Below the pieces are notes generated by a model, which was given only the letters and a program-made list of their open reading frames with translations, had not been told where the DNA came from and did no database searches. From positions 2,232,001 through 2,296,000 of the forward strand of contig NZ_AP022573.1 of the NCBI RefSeq assembly GCF_010729105.1: 64,000 nt of DNA, written 5' to 3'. Of this stretch, positions 8,910 to 18,979 are shown piece by piece. The translations under genes were made by a program, and so were the position numbers. How positions within the stretch are numbered: the first letter of the stretch is position 1; every line of letters begins with the position of its first letter. The DNA comes from Mycobacterium saskatchewanense (GTDB lineage: Bacteria; Actinomycetota; Actinomycetes; Mycobacteriales; Mycobacteriaceae).

Positions 8910-9802
8910 GCGAGGCCCCTCACCGTGCGCGCCGGCGGGCGTGTTCCCTGGATCGAGGCGACCATCTCGAGCACACGGCGGGTGGCGGTGACCTCGTGCA
9001 CGCGGAACATCCGCGCGCCGGCGGCCGCGGCCAGCGCGGTGGCGGCCAGCGTCCCCTCCAGCCGTTCGGTCAATCCCACACCAAGAGTCTCCCCGACGAA
9101 GTCTTTGTTGCTCAAAGCCATGAGAACAGGCCATCCGGTGTTAACGAGATCGCTCACGTGACGCAACACAACCAGCCCGTGGAAGGTGTTCTTCCCGAAA
9201 TCGTGGGCCGGGTCGATCAGCACCCGGTCGCGGTCCACCCCGCTGGCGACCGCGCGCTCGGCGGCGGCGGTGACCCGGCGGATGATGTCGTCGACCACGC
9301 CGCGGGGGGTGGTCCCGTAGCTCACCCGGAACGGGCGGGTGCGCGGCAGTGCCCCGCCGGTGTGCGAGCACACCAGCCCCGCGCCGAACTCGGCGGCCAC
9401 CTCAGGCAGGGCGGGGTCGATGCCGCCCCAGGTGTCGTTGATCAGGTCGGCACCCGCCGCGCAGGCCACCCTGGCCACCTCGGCCCGCCAGGTGTCGACG
9501 CTGATCAGCTGGTCGGGGTAGGCGCCGCGGAGCCACTCTATGAACGGCACCAGCCGGGCGATCTCGGCATCGGCGTCGACGACCTCGCCGGGCCCGGCTT
9601 TCACGCCGCCCACGTCGACGACGTCGGCGCCCTCGGCGATGGCCCGGTGCGCGGCTTCGCGGGCGGCCTCGTCGCTGAAGGTCGCGCCCTTGTCGTAGAA
9701 GGAGTCCGGGGTGCGGTTGACGATCGCCATGATCAGCGGGCGATCCGCCGCGACCGGACGGCCGCACAGGGTTGACTGCACGCATCCATGGTGCCCGGTC
9801 AT
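8906..9802 (-). CDS. folP2: Dihydropteroate synthase homologue FolP2
   Basis: The 298-aa TIM-barrel protein shows the DHPS family landmarks MAIVNRTPDSFYDKG (pterin and phosphate loop), DVGGVKAGPGE, ISVDTW, LINDTWGG and LIDPAHDFGKNTFHG. In M. tuberculosis and M. leprae the second copy (folP2, Rv1207) has been reported to lack measurable DHPS activity, so a folate role should not be assumed. It is first in a tightly coupled operon with gpgS, which suggests a link to methylglucose lipopolysaccharide synthesis or one-carbon supply. ATG 9802 is taken as start; GTG 9781 is an alternative because the N-terminal residues are poorly conserved. Confidence 0.9.
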   Translation of the reverse strand: MTGHHGCVQSTLCGRPVAADRPLIMAIVNRTPDSFYDKGATFSDEAAREAAHRAIAEGADVVDVGGVKAGPGEVVDADAEIARLVPFIEWLRGAYPDQLISVDTWRAEVARVACAAGADLINDTWGGIDPALPEVAAEFGAGLVCSHTGGALPRTRPFRVSYGTTPRGVVDDIIRRVTAAAERAVASGVDRDRVLIDPAHDFGKNTFHGLVVLRHVSDLVNTGWPVLMALSNKDFVGETLGVGLTERLEGTLAATALAAAAGARMFRVHEVTATRRVLEMVASIQGTRPPARTVRGLA

Positions 9803-9921
9803 CGGGTCGGGCGCGCCCCCAGGCCGCGGTCTGGGCTCGGCCGTGAGCGCCCCAAGGCTGCCGTCAGGTCATCGAGACTGCACCCAGCGCGCGTCGAAGC
9901 GGGCGCGGGCACACTGTGGGC

Positions 9922-9953
9922 GCAATCTCGGCGCGGCCAGCGCAGTCTCGGCG
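9922..9953. repeat. Two half-copies of the GCAATCTCGGCG intergenic motif
   Basis: GCAATCTCGGCG (9922-9933) and GCAGTCTCGGCG (9942-9953) lie in the 182-bp gap between fadD6 and folP2. They resemble the right half of the 31-bp elements at 33629 and 63902. Nothing else is recognisable in this gap. Confidence 0.45.
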
Positions 9954-9984
9954 CAACGCGTGCACACCGACGCCGAAAAGCCGC

Positions 9985-11769
9985 TCAGCCCTTCGGGCGC
10001 TTACCGGCAGCCACTTCCTCGGGGTACTCGGCGTAATACGGCACGTAGCCCTCGTCGCGGCCGGCCAGGACGTAGAGCGGATCCTGCACGTCGGAGCCGT
10101 ACGCCTGGTCGCGCAGCTCCACCTTCCGGCTCTTGAACGTCGTGGTCTGCGCCAGCTCCTTGACGACCCGGACGAACAGCGGCAGCGCGTAGGACGGAAG
10201 CTGGCCGTACACCGCGCGCGCCAATGACTTGCCGTCGAACTCAGCGCCCTCGCGCAGCTTGACGGCGGCCATCCCGGCGCGTCCGCCGGTGTGCGGGATC
10301 TCGACGCCGAACACCGTGCACTCCTCGACGGAGTCGTCGGTGGCCAGCGCGGCCTCGACCTGGGTGGTGGCGACGTTCTCACCCTTCCACCGGAAGGTGT
10401 CGCCCAGCCGGTCGACGAACGCCGCGTGACCCAGCCCCTGCGGGCTCATCACGTCACCGGAGTTGAACCAGACGTCGCCCTCGCGGAAGGCGTTGCGCAC
10501 CAGCTTCTTCTCGGTGGACTCCTTGTCGGTGTAGCCGTCGAACGGCTGCAGCCGGTTGACCGGGCTCAGCAGCAGGCCGGGTTCACCCGCGGGCACCCGA
10601 CGCACCCGACCGTTGTCGTCACGCAGCGGCGCGCCGGTGTCCGGGTCGTACTCCACGTAGGCCAGCGGCATCGGGAAGAGGCCGGTGGTCCGGGGCACGT
10701 TGAAGACGTTGATGAACGCGGTGTTGCCCTCGCTGGAGGCGTAGAACTCGCAGATGCGCGCGATGCCGAACCGCTTGGTGAACTCGTCCCAGATCTCCGG
10801 GCGCAGGCCGTTGCCCGCGGCCACCCGCACCTTGTGCGCCCGGTCGGTGGGCTTGGGCGGCTGATTGAGCAGGTACCGGCAGACCTCGCCGATGTAGATG
10901 AAGGCCGTCGCCTCGGCGGCGATCACCTCGTCCCAGAACTTCGACGCCGAGAAGGACGCGCCGAGGGCCAGCGTCGCGCCGGAGTTGACCACCGAGGACA
11001 ACGCCACCGTCAGCGCGTTGTTGTGGTACAGCGGCAGGCAGCTGTACAGGGTGTCGTCGCTTTTCAGCCGCAGCCCGATGCCGCCGAACGCGGCCAGCGC
11101 CTTGAGCCAGCGCAGGTGCGTCATCTTGCTGGCCTTGGGGTAGCCGGTCGTCCCCGAGGTGAAGATGTAGAACGCGGTGTCCCTGGCCTGCACCGCCGCC
11201 GCCGAGGCGGGGTTCGTGGCCGGAGCGCTGACGGCGAACCGCTCCAGGTCTTCGATGGTCACCGTCTCGGTGGTGCCCGCCGCGCCGCACTCGGCGACGG
11301 CGCTGACCAGGTCGGTCTCGGCGATCAGCACCTTGGCGTCCAGCAATCCGAGGCTGTGCGCGAGAACGTCGCCGCGCTGGTGGTAGTTGATCATGCCGGC
11401 GATCGCGCCGCACTTGACCGCAGCCAGCATCGCCAGCACCGCGTTGGGCGAGTTGCGCAGCATGATCCCGACGACGTCGCCGTTGCCGACGCCGCGGGCG
11501 GCCAGCACCGCGGCATAGCGGTTGGCGGCGGCGTTGGCGTCGCGGTATGTCAGCTGCTGATCGCCGAATCGCAGGAAGACGCGGTCGCCGTAGCGGGCGG
11601 CGCGTTCCTGGAACACGGTGCCTATCGATTTCTTGGAGTTGGGGCGAGCCAGTAACCCGGTCCTGGCGCCGCGCACGATCGCCGGCATGTCGGCCAGCAG
11701 TCCCGGCACCCGGGATGCGATGTCGGTCAGGCGGACCGCGGTGCGCGCTCCGCCGTCGTGATCGGACAC
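9985..11769 (-). CDS. fadD6: Long-chain acyl-CoA synthetase of the FATP type
   Basis: This 594-aa ANL-superfamily enzyme activates fatty acids to acyl-CoA through an acyl-adenylate. The AMP-binding P-loop is YIFTSGTTGYPKAS (residues 201-214). GEGDVWFNSGD-type and DRLGDTFRWKGENVATTQVE motifs form the hinge and C-terminal domain. The overall arrangement, including the long GxPxPxxYVEYD section, is that of fatty-acid transport proteins (FATP/very-long-chain synthetases). It closely follows M. tuberculosis FadD6 (Rv1206). GTG 11769 is used because VSDHDGGA matches that N-terminus; the frame is open for 32 more codons. Confidence 0.94.
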   Translation of the reverse strand: MSDHDGGARTAVRLTDIASRVPGLLADMPAIVRGARTGLLARPNSKKSIGTVFQERAARYGDRVFLRFGDQQLTYRDANAAANRYAAVLAARGVGNGDVVGIMLRNSPNAVLAMLAAVKCGAIAGMINYHQRGDVLAHSLGLLDAKVLIAETDLVSAVAECGAAGTTETVTIEDLERFAVSAPATNPASAAAVQARDTAFYIFTSGTTGYPKASKMTHLRWLKALAAFGGIGLRLKSDDTLYSCLPLYHNNALTVALSSVVNSGATLALGASFSASKFWDEVIAAEATAFIYIGEVCRYLLNQPPKPTDRAHKVRVAAGNGLRPEIWDEFTKRFGIARICEFYASSEGNTAFINVFNVPRTTGLFPMPLAYVEYDPDTGAPLRDDNGRVRRVPAGEPGLLLSPVNRLQPFDGYTDKESTEKKLVRNAFREGDVWFNSGDVMSPQGLGHAAFVDRLGDTFRWKGENVATTQVEAALATDDSVEECTVFGVEIPHTGGRAGMAAVKLREGAEFDGKSLARAVYGQLPSYALPLFVRVVKELAQTTTFKSRKVELRDQAYGSDVQDPLYVLAGRDEGYVPYYAEYPEEVAAGKRPKG

Positions 11770-11849
11770 GTTTGCCTCAGTTCCCTCGAGTGGTTGTCCA
11801 CATGACAAGTCACGCCAGCCTAATGGGGAGAACTCGGTGCCCACCGGGC

Positions 11850-12413
11850 TCAGGCGGGCCCACACGCCTCCAGCGCGGCACTCACCTTATCGACCCGCAC
11901 CAACCGGTCCATCGCCGTCTGGGAGACGTAGCCGCTGTCGACCAAGCCGCCCAGCCACAGCCACAGCCCTTCGTAGAGGCCCACCGAGTCCAACAAAACG
12001 ATGGGCTTGGCGTGCAGGCCGAGGTAGCCCGTCGTCCAGGCGTCCAGCAGTTCGTCCAGGGTTCCCAGGCCGCCCGGCAGCACGAGGAATGCGTCGGCGC
12101 GGTCCTCCATCACCCGCTTACGCTCCCGCATGGTCGTGGTGACGATCAGCTCGTCGGCGTCCGCGTCGGCAGCCTCGGCGCGCATCAGGACTTCGGGGAT
12201 GACGCCGACGGTCCGGCCGCCGCGCGAACGCGCCGCGCTGGCCACCGCGCCCATCGCCGATACCCGGCCACCGCCCCAGATCAGCGTCCAGCCCCGCTCG
12301 GCGATCGCCTCGCCGAGTTCGGTAGCCAGAGCGAGCAATTCGGGATGTTCGGGCCCGGACGCGCAATAGACGCATACCGCCCATTCGCCTGCAGCATCGC
12401 GTTCGGGGCGCAT
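11850..12413 (-). CDS. LOG-family protein (putative cytokinin riboside 5'-monophosphate phosphoribohydrolase)
   Basis: The 187-aa Rossmann-like protein contains the lysine-decarboxylase-like/LOG signature: CVYCASG at the N-terminus, GWTLIWGGGRVSAMGAVA, ERKRVMEDRADAFLVLPGGLGTLDELLD (PGGxGTxxE). LOG proteins release free cytokinin bases from nucleotide monophosphates. M. tuberculosis Rv1205 has this activity and its products break down to toxic aldehydes when not degraded. The size equals Rv1205. A TACCTT hexamer seven bases before the ATG suggests a leaderless transcript divergent from the ATPase gene. Confidence 0.92.
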   Translation of the reverse strand: MRPERDAAGEWAVCVYCASGPEHPELLALATELGEAIAERGWTLIWGGGRVSAMGAVASAARSRGGRTVGVIPEVLMRAEAADADADELIVTTTMRERKRVMEDRADAFLVLPGGLGTLDELLDAWTTGYLGLHAKPIVLLDSVGLYEGLWLWLGGLVDSGYVSQTAMDRLVRVDKVSAALEACGPA

Positions 12414-12420
12414 ACTACGA

Positions 12421-12467
12421 AAGGTAGACCAAGCCCGGTGCGGCGTGCACACCGCGCGCAATAAAAT
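12421..12467. promoter_or_regulatory. Divergent leaderless promoters between the LOG gene and the P-loop ATPase gene
   Basis: On the minus strand TACCTT (12421-12426) lies seven bases from the LOG ATG. On the plus strand TAAAAT (12462-12467) lies six bases from the ATPase ATG at 12474. Neither gene has a Shine-Dalgarno sequence. Confidence 0.45.
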
Positions 12468-12473
12468 CCGGCG

Positions 12474-14603
12474 ATGCCGATTCGATGGAACGTGCCCGAA
12501 CAGGCGGCGGCGCTCGAAGGCCTGGACGCCGCCCTTGCGGGCGGTGGATCGGGTGGGGCCGTCGTGCTCGGCCCCGACGGCTGCGGCAAGTCGACGCTGG
12601 CCCTGCTGGCCGCCGAGGGCCTCGCCCGGCGGCAGCCGGGGATGCTGACCCGCTGGGTCACCGGCACGCCGACCGAGCGAGCGGTCCCGTTCGGCGCCTT
12701 CAGCCACCTGGTGCAGATCGCCGAGATCGGCAAGCCGGCCGCGCTGTTGCGGGCGGCCCGGGCCTCCCTGGGCGAGGCCGGCGACGGCGACGCGCTGCTG
12801 ATCGTGGACGACGCGCACCACCTGGACATCCTTTCGGCCACGCTGGTCTACCAGCTGGCGCGGACCGGCGCGCGCATGATCGTCACCGCCCGCGCCGACC
12901 TCGCGCCCGACGCGATCGCCGCGCTGTGGACCGACGGGCTGCTCGAGCGACTCGACATCGAGGCGCCCAGCGGGACCACCACACCGGCGGAGGTGGACGC
13001 GTTCGTCGCGGGGTTGCCGGTGGGCGCGCGCTCGGTGCTGGACTACCTCGCCATCGAGGAGCCGCTGTCACTGGCCGACCTGACGGTCCTGGCCGACGAC
13101 GGCGCGGTGCGGGAGGCGGTGGACTGGGGTGCGGCGGAGACGCGCGAACGCGGCGGGCGCTCCGACGACCCGGTCGTGTACACGGCGCACCCGCTGTTCG
13201 CCGAGCGGGCGCGCGCCGCGCTCGGTTCCGACGAGGCGCGGCGGCGGCGCACCGAGCTGGTCAAGCTGCGCTCGCAGCATCCACCCGATCACCTCAGCGA
13301 TCGCCTGCGGCTGGCGTCGCTGGCGCTGGACAGCGACGCCTTGCAGCCGGTGCCCGAGGTGGTCGCCGCCGCCCAGCAGGCGCTGCGGCTGGGCGATCTG
13401 GTCCTGGGCGAACGACTGGCCCGGGCGGCGCTGGAGCGCTCGGGCGGTCTGGCGGCGCGGCTGGCGCTGGCGCACGCGCTGGCGTGGCGCGGCCGCGGCC
13501 GCGAGGCCGACGCGGTGCTGGCCGCCGTCGACTCCGACGCCCTGGCCGAAACGGCGCTCATGGACTGGGCGTTGCTGCGCGCGGCGAATCAGTTCTGGAT
13601 GCTCAGCGAGCCCGAGCGCGCCACCGCGTTCCTGCGGACGATCCGCGGTCGCGTCACCGACCCCGCCGCGCGCACCACGCTCGACGCGCTGAGCGCCACC
13701 TTCGCCATGAACGCCGGCAACGTCGCGCACGCCGTTCGCGTCGGCCGCGACGTGCTGGCGTCGCCGGCCGCCGACGATCAGGCGGTGGCGTGGGCGGCCA
13801 GTGCCGCCGCGCTGTGCGCCGCGCGGCAGGGGCGTTTCGACGAGGTGGAGCCGCTCGCGCGTCGGGCCCTCGCCGGCGAGCATCCCGGGCTGCTGCGCTT
13901 CACGATCGGGCTGGGGCAGAGCAGCGCGCTACTGATGGCCGGCCGGCTCGGCGCCGCACGCGAGATCGCCCAGCAATTCACCGATTTTGCTGAACTGCAG
14001 CAGCCGGGACGCGCGATCGGCGAGGTCCTTTTGGCGCACGTGCTGATCGCCGAAGGCGAATTCGGCAGGGCGGCCGAGCTACTCGGCCCGGCGGCCGCCA
14101 CCTTGGAGCGCACCGGCTACTCGTGGGGGCCGATGTCGCTCATGCTGCTGGCCACCGCGCTGGCTCAGCAAGGAGACACCGCAGCCGCGGCAAAGGCGTT
14201 GAGCCGGGCCGAGTCCCGGCACGGGACCAAGTCGGCGCTGTTCGCCCCGGAGCTCGGCGTGGCCCGGGCCTGGCGGTTGGCCTGCGTCCGCGACTGGCAC
14301 GGCGCGGTGGCCGCCGCCCGGGAGGCCACCCGCATGGCCGAGCGCAGCGGGCAGTCGGCCGTAGCGATCCGGGCCTGGCACGAGGCGGTCCGGCTCGGCG
14401 ACAGCCGGGCGGCCGAGCCCCTCGCCCGGTTATGCCGCGAGATCGATTGCGTCGCAGGGCGACTCGCCCTCGCGCATGCACGCGCGCTGGAGGCTGGCGA
14501 CGGGGCGGCGCTGCGGGCGGTGTCCGATGACCTGATGGCGGTCGGGATGCGCGCGGCGGCCACTGACGCCGCCGCACAGGCCGGGCGGTGCGCGGGGCAT
14601 TAA
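12474..14603 (+). CDS. Large P-loop (STAND/MalT-like) ATPase without a recognisable DNA-binding domain
   Basis: The 709-aa protein has a Walker A at residues 33-41 (GPDGCGKST), Walker B in DALLIVDDAHHLD (about 107-119), then an AAA/STAND-type middle. A long alanine-rich alpha-helical region from about residue 280 resembles the TPR-like sensor of LuxR/MalT (LAL) regulators. Those regulators normally end in a LuxR helix-turn-helix; here the protein ends AAAQAGRCAGH with no such motif, and I found none in the following frame. It sits where M. tuberculosis has Rv1204c and is divergent from the LOG gene. Function unknown; a signalling ATPase that acts through a partner is one possibility. Confidence 0.8.
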   Translation: MPIRWNVPEQAAALEGLDAALAGGGSGGAVVLGPDGCGKSTLALLAAEGLARRQPGMLTRWVTGTPTERAVPFGAFSHLVQIAEIGKPAALLRAARASLGEAGDGDALLIVDDAHHLDILSATLVYQLARTGARMIVTARADLAPDAIAALWTDGLLERLDIEAPSGTTTPAEVDAFVAGLPVGARSVLDYLAIEEPLSLADLTVLADDGAVREAVDWGAAETRERGGRSDDPVVYTAHPLFAERARAALGSDEARRRRTELVKLRSQHPPDHLSDRLRLASLALDSDALQPVPEVVAAAQQALRLGDLVLGERLARAALERSGGLAARLALAHALAWRGRGREADAVLAAVDSDALAETALMDWALLRAANQFWMLSEPERATAFLRTIRGRVTDPAARTTLDALSATFAMNAGNVAHAVRVGRDVLASPAADDQAVAWAASAAALCAARQGRFDEVEPLARRALAGEHPGLLRFTIGLGQSSALLMAGRLGAAREIAQQFTDFAELQQPGRAIGEVLLAHVLIAEGEFGRAAELLGPAAATLERTGYSWGPMSLMLLATALAQQGDTAAAAKALSRAESRHGTKSALFAPELGVARAWRLACVRDWHGAVAAAREATRMAERSGQSAVAIRAWHEAVRLGDSRAAEPLARLCREIDCVAGRLALAHARALEAGDGAALRAVSDDLMAVGMRAAATDAAAQAGRCAGH

Positions 14604-14647
14604 AGCGCAAGTCGGCCGAGGACCCGGCGGCGCGCTACTGTCGCGCG

Positions 14648-15391
14648 GTGCCCACCGTCCGCCCCGCGCCGCGCTACTGGTTCTGGTCCCACGACATCCG
14701 GCCCGACCAGGTGGCGGGCCTGGCCATGCCGGGCATGCGGTTGCAGCGGCTGGTGAGCTACCGGCGCGGCGCACCGGCCAGTCGCCGATTCGCGGCGCTC
14801 TACTGGGACGACGACGGGGCGATCGCGGCCCCGTCGCGCACCTGGCTCGTCGATGCCGACGCCGCCGCCGCCGCAGCAGCCGGCCCGCGCGCCGCCGGCG
14901 TGAGCGTCGACGTCGTGCCGGGCAGCGGGGAGGCTCGCTTCACGCTCATCCTCGAGCCGCAACCCGATCCGGCCCGGACTTTCCATCCCGACCTCAGTCC
15001 CGCGGCCGTCGCAGAGCTGATCGACGCCGGCCATACGGTTGTGGACCTGGCGACCTACCTGCGGGGCGGCACCCGGGTGTTCGCGGCGATCGTCGAATTG
15101 CGCACCGGCCACCACACCAGCTTCTTCCCCGCGTTGAGCCACGCCGACGTGCGCAGGACGCTGGGCCCGCCCGGTGTCCTGCCCACCCGGGTTCGCGCCT
15201 ACCACTCTCCGGCCGGCTGGCGCCTCGCCATCGTCGGGGAACGCATTCGAGGCACCGCATGGTCGGTCCACGTCGACCTCGACGGCGACGACGTGTCCTC
15301 CCGGCTGGAACAACACCGCGCCTACCCGCTGGACCTGGACGCGGTCGGGCACGGTCTGAGCGTCCGGTTCGCGGTCGTCGCCGCGGCCTGA
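14648..15391 (+). CDS. Conserved hypothetical protein with tandem beta repeats (BTRD1-like)
   Basis: The 247-aa product is of unknown function. Two segments have similar spacing: [16 protein letters not shown]...[12 protein letters not shown]...RRFAALYW near the N-terminus, and [29 protein letters not shown]...RVFAAIVE after residue about 115. This looks like the bacterial tandem-repeat domain seen in some secreted hydrolases, but there is no signal peptide. GTG 14648 is preferred; an earlier GTG at 14588 would overlap the ATPase gene and add a low-complexity leader. It occupies the position of Rv1203c. Confidence 0.6.
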   Translation: MPTVRPAPRYWFWSHDIRPDQVAGLAMPGMRLQRLVSYRRGAPASRRFAALYWDDDGAIAAPSRTWLVDADAAAAAAAGPRAAGVSVDVVPGSGEARFTLILEPQPDPARTFHPDLSPAAVAELIDAGHTVVDLATYLRGGTRVFAAIVELRTGHHTSFFPALSHADVRRTLGPPGVLPTRVRAYHSPAGWRLAIVGERIRGTAWSVHVDLDGDDVSSRLEQHRAYPLDLDAVGHGLSVRFAVVAAA

Positions 15392-15407
15392 TCCCGAAGC
15401 CCCGTCC

Positions 15408-16472
15408 CTAACCGGTCAGGTAGCGGCGCAGCATCTGCACGGCCGCGGTGATGTTGGCGACCGGCACGCGTTCGTCGCGCGTGTGTGCCAGGTTGGGGTC
15501 ACCGGGTCCGAAGTTGACCGCCGGCACGCCTCGCGCGGCAAACCGCGACACGTCCGTCCAACCGTACTTGGCCCGGACCTGGCCGCCGGCGGCCTCGACG
15601 AGGGCCTTGGCGGCCGGCTGCGACAGGCCGGGCAGCGCGCCCGCCGCGGCGTCGGTCTGCTCGATCCGCACGTCCAGTCCCGCGAACACGTCGTGCACGT
15701 GTTGCAGCGCGGCGGGCACCGAGCGGTCGGGGGCGAACCGGAAGTTCACCGTCACCGACGCCGCGTCGGGGATCACGTTGCCGGCCACGCCACCGTCGAT
15801 GCGCACCGCGGACAATCCCTCGCGGTAGGCGCAACCGTCGATGTCCACCGTGCGGGCGCGGTATTGGGCCAGCCGGTCCAGGACCGCGCCGAGCTTGTGA
15901 ATCGCGTTGTCGCCCAACCAGGATCGCGCCGAATGCGCGCGGGTCCCCGAGGCGCTGACGACGACGCGCAGCGTGCCCTGGCAGCCGGCCTCGATGTAGC
16001 CGCCGGTGGGCTCGCCCAGGATCGCGACGTCGGCGGCCAGCCAGTCCGGCAGCTCGCGCTCGATGCGGCCCAGACCGTTGGCGGCCGCCTCGATCTCCTC
16101 GCAGTCGTAGAACACCAGCGTCAGGTCGTGCGCCGGTTCGGCCACCGTGGCGGCCAGATGCAGGAAGACGGCGTCGCCCGATTTCATGTCGGCGGTACCG
16201 CAGCCGTAGAGTTCGCCGTCTCCCCGATAGCTGGGCAGGTTTCCGGCCGCCGGGACGGTGTCCAGGTGTCCGGCCAGCAGCACCCGGGACGGCCGGCCAA
16301 GCGCGGTGCGCGCCAGCACGGCGTTGCCGTTGCGGACCACCTCGAAACCGGGCGCCTGCGCACGCAACGCGGCTTCCACCTCGTCGGCGAGGCGGCCCTC
16401 GTCCCGCGATTCGCTGGGGATGTCGACCAGCGCCGCGGTCAGGTCGATGGGGTCCCCGCGCAAGTCCAGCAC
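15408..16472 (-). CDS. dapE: Succinyl-diaminopimelate desuccinylase
   Basis: DapE hydrolyses N-succinyl-LL-diaminopimelate, giving LL-DAP for lysine and peptidoglycan. The 354-aa M20-family metalloprotease fold shows the di-zinc ligands: [35 protein letters not shown] and ILGEPTGG, with the lid-domain histidine in [21 protein letters not shown] 16472 (VLDLRGDP) gives the same length as M. tuberculosis DapE; GTG 16493 would add seven residues. It is divergent from dapD, so two steps of the same pathway share an intergenic region of about 115 bases. Confidence 0.95.
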   Translation of the reverse strand: MLDLRGDPIDLTAALVDIPSESRDEGRLADEVEAALRAQAPGFEVVRNGNAVLARTALGRPSRVLLAGHLDTVPAAGNLPSYRGDGELYGCGTADMKSGDAVFLHLAATVAEPAHDLTLVFYDCEEIEAAANGLGRIERELPDWLAADVAILGEPTGGYIEAGCQGTLRVVVSASGTRAHSARSWLGDNAIHKLGAVLDRLAQYRARTVDIDGCAYREGLSAVRIDGGVAGNVIPDAASVTVNFRFAPDRSVPAALQHVHDVFAGLDVRIEQTDAAAGALPGLSQPAAKALVEAAGGQVRAKYGWTDVSRFAARGVPAVNFGPGDPNLAHTRDERVPVANITAAVQMLRRYLTG

Positions 16473-16586
16473 CAACCCAGGGTAGTGGGTCACCCGATCG
16501 GCGCGAGCAGACGCAAAAGCTCCGTTTCCATCGGCGTGTCGGGGGTTTTTGTGTCTGCTCGCCCCGGGAAAGTAACCTTGTCCGCC

Positions 16587-17531
16587 GTGACTGGAGCTGC
16601 AGGTATCGGGCTGGCGACGCTGGCCTCCGACGGATCAATCCTCGACACGTGGTTTCCCTCCCCGGAGCTGACCGAGTCGGGCACCGGCGCCACGTCGCGG
16701 CTCGCATTGTCCGACGTCCCCGCCGAGCTGGCCGCGCTGGTCGGCCGTGACGACGACCGCGGGACCGAGACGATCGCCGTGCGCACGGTGATCGGGTCGC
16801 TCGACGACGTCGCCGCCGACGCCTACGACGCCTACCTGCGGCTGCACCTGCTGTCGCACCGGCTGGTGGCGCCGCACGGGCTCAACGCGGGCGGCCTGTT
16901 CGGCGTGCTGACCAACGTGGTGTGGACCAATCGCGGGCCGTGCGCGGTCGAGGGCTTCGAGGCGGTCCGGGCGCGGCTGCGCCGCCAGGGGCAAGTGACC
17001 GTCTACGGCGTCGACAAGTTCCCGCGGATGGTCGACTACGTCCTGCCGACCGGGGTGCGCATCGCCGACGCCGACCGGGTCCGGCTGGGCGCCCACCTGG
17101 CGCCGGGCACCACCGTGATGCACGAGGGGTTCGTCAACTACAACGCCGGAACCCTGGGCGCCTCGATGGTGGAGGGCCGCATCTCGGCCGGTGTGGTCGT
17201 GGGCGACGGGTCCGACGTCGGCGGCGGGGCGTCGATCATGGGCACGCTGTCCGGCGGTGGCACCGAAGTGATCTCGATAGGCAAGCGGTGCCTGCTCGGG
17301 GCCAACGCGGGCCTGGGCATCTCACTCGGCGACGACTGCGTCGTCGAGGCCGGCCTGTACGTCACCGCCGGCACCAAGGTCACCCTGCCCGGCGGCGCCG
17401 CGGTCAAGGCTCGCGAGCTGTCGGGTTCCAATAACCTGCTGTTCCGCCGCAATTCGCTGACCGGGGCGGTGGAGGTCGTGGCCCGCGACGGTCAGGGCAT
17501 CGCCCTGAACGAAGAGCTGCACGCTAACTGA
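16587..17531 (+). CDS. dapD: Tetrahydrodipicolinate N-succinyltransferase
   Basis: DapD succinylates tetrahydrodipicolinate with succinyl-CoA in the diaminopimelate pathway. The 314-aa sequence has the actinobacterial DapD layout: an N-terminal helical domain, then a left-handed beta-helix ([61 protein letters not shown]). It is nearly colinear with Rv1201c. GTG 16587 is preceded by TAACCT eight bases upstream and no Shine-Dalgarno, suggesting leaderless or short-leader expression. Its stop overlaps the 3' end of the convergent MFS gene by eight bases. Confidence 0.95.
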   Translation: MTGAAGIGLATLASDGSILDTWFPSPELTESGTGATSRLALSDVPAELAALVGRDDDRGTETIAVRTVIGSLDDVAADAYDAYLRLHLLSHRLVAPHGLNAGGLFGVLTNVVWTNRGPCAVEGFEAVRARLRRQGQVTVYGVDKFPRMVDYVLPTGVRIADADRVRLGAHLAPGTTVMHEGFVNYNAGTLGASMVEGRISAGVVVGDGSDVGGGASIMGTLSGGGTEVISIGKRCLLGANAGLGISLGDDCVVEAGLYVTAGTKVTLPGGAAVKARELSGSNNLLFRRNSLTGAVEVVARDGQGIALNEELHAN

Positions 17532-18864
17532 GCGGCACGTCCTCGGCCTCCGGTGCGAATCGCAGCGCGGTCCCCCTGGTTTCCGGCAGCAGGTAGACGG
17601 ACACGAAGCTGGCCACGATCAGCGCGGCCATCATGAGCCCGATCGCCCAGCTGCCGTAGGTCGCCAGCAGCGTGCCCGCGATCAGCGGCGGCACGGCGGC
17701 GCCGAGGATGCCGGCAAGGTTCATCGCCACCGCCGCGCCGCTGTAGCGGTAGCGGGTGGCGAACAGTTCGGGAATGAAGGCCCCGGTGGGCCCGTTGGCG
17801 ACCGCCGCGGCCGCGAACATGCCGAGCACGGCGACGGCGTAGAGCACAGGGTTGCGGGTGTTCATCAGCGGTATGACCGCGAACGCCCACGGCAGGCACG
17901 CCGCCAGCCCCACCAGCATCACGCGGCGGCGCCCGACGCGGTCGGAGAGCCACGCCGACAGCGCGACGAACGCGATGCTCGTCAGGCCCCCCAGCGCGCC
18001 GATGCCCCAGATGAACGTCCGCGAATAGCCCAGGTGGGAGTGGGCGTACATGACAAGGAACGTGTTGCCGATGTAGACGAATCCCATCCCGCCCAGGAAA
18101 CAGCCCGCCACCAGCAGGATTTCGCGCCGCTGGTAGCGGAGCAGCTCCGCGAGCGGCGCCTTGGGCACCAGGTGGCGGGCCTTCTCCTCGGCGAACACCG
18201 GGGTCTCGTCGATGTTCAGCCGCACGTACAAAGCGATGCCGATCAGACCCGTGCTGATCAGGAAGGGTATGCGCCAGCCCCAGTCCATGAACGCGGGGCT
18301 CTTCTCGCCGATGGTGAGGTTGACGGTGAGGAAGGTGAGGCTGGCAAGCACGCCCGCGGTACCCCCGCCCAGCAGCGTGAACATCCCGTACCAGCCACGT
18401 TTGCCCGGTGGGGCGTACTCGGCGCTGAGCAGCACCGAACCGGCCCATTCGCCGCCGACGGCAAACCCCTGCATCAACCGCAGGACGATCAAAATCAACG
18501 GTGCCGCGATGCCGATCGATGCCGTGCTGGGCACCATGCCCACGCTGACGGTCGACGCGCCCATGATGAGCAGGGTGACGATGAGGGTCTTCTTACGGCC
18601 CAGCCGGTCCCCGAAGTATCCGAAGACGGCCGCTCCGAGTGGCCGCGACAGGAAGGCCGTCGCGAACGTCGCCATCGAGGCGATCGCCGCCATCGCGGGG
18701 CTCAGGCGCGGATAGAACACCGTGGGAAAGATCAGCGCCGCCGCGGTGCCGTAGATGAGGAAGTCGTAGAACTCGATCGCCGAGCCGACCAGACAGGCGG
18801 CGGCGACCCGCCGCATCGGGGTGGTGGCACCGGGGGCGGCCGTCATCGTCGCCGCCTCACTCAT
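17524..18864 (-). CDS. MFS transporter, metabolite:H+ symporter type
   Basis: The 446-aa protein has 12 predicted membrane helices. It carries the MFS loop signature [13 protein letters not shown] between helices 2 and 3 and the repeat [11 protein letters not shown] in the second half. The opening [19 protein letters not shown], with [15 protein letters not shown], is typical of the MHS family (shikimate, proline/betaine, dicarboxylate symporters). It resembles Rv1200; the substrate cannot be read from sequence. Start ATG 18864 is one choice among GTG 18873, ATG 18864 and ATG 18846; none has a clear Shine-Dalgarno. Confidence 0.87.
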   Translation of the reverse strand: MSEAATMTAAPGATTPMRRVAAACLVGSAIEFYDFLIYGTAAALIFPTVFYPRLSPAMAAIASMATFATAFLSRPLGAAVFGYFGDRLGRKKTLIVTLLIMGASTVSVGMVPSTASIGIAAPLILIVLRLMQGFAVGGEWAGSVLLSAEYAPPGKRGWYGMFTLLGGGTAGVLASLTFLTVNLTIGEKSPAFMDWGWRIPFLISTGLIGIALYVRLNIDETPVFAEEKARHLVPKAPLAELLRYQRREILLVAGCFLGGMGFVYIGNTFLVMYAHSHLGYSRTFIWGIGALGGLTSIAFVALSAWLSDRVGRRRVMLVGLAACLPWAFAVIPLMNTRNPVLYAVAVLGMFAAAAVANGPTGAFIPELFATRYRYSGAAVAMNLAGILGAAVPPLIAGTLLATYGSWAIGLMMAALIVASFVSVYLLPETRGTALRFAPEAEDVPLS

Positions 18865-18979
18865 TGACGTCACCCAGTGGTCGGTTGCGTCTATTCACGG
18901 TTACGACGGTAGGTGAAGGTTCGCGGTCGCGCTCGGCACTGAAGCTGCCAAATTGCTGCGTGTCGGATAAGGCTCTCGC

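Noticed and set aside
15483..16586. Long 5' extension of the dapD frame
   Set aside because: It is antisense to dapE and only open because of codon bias. DapD homologues begin at GTG 16587.
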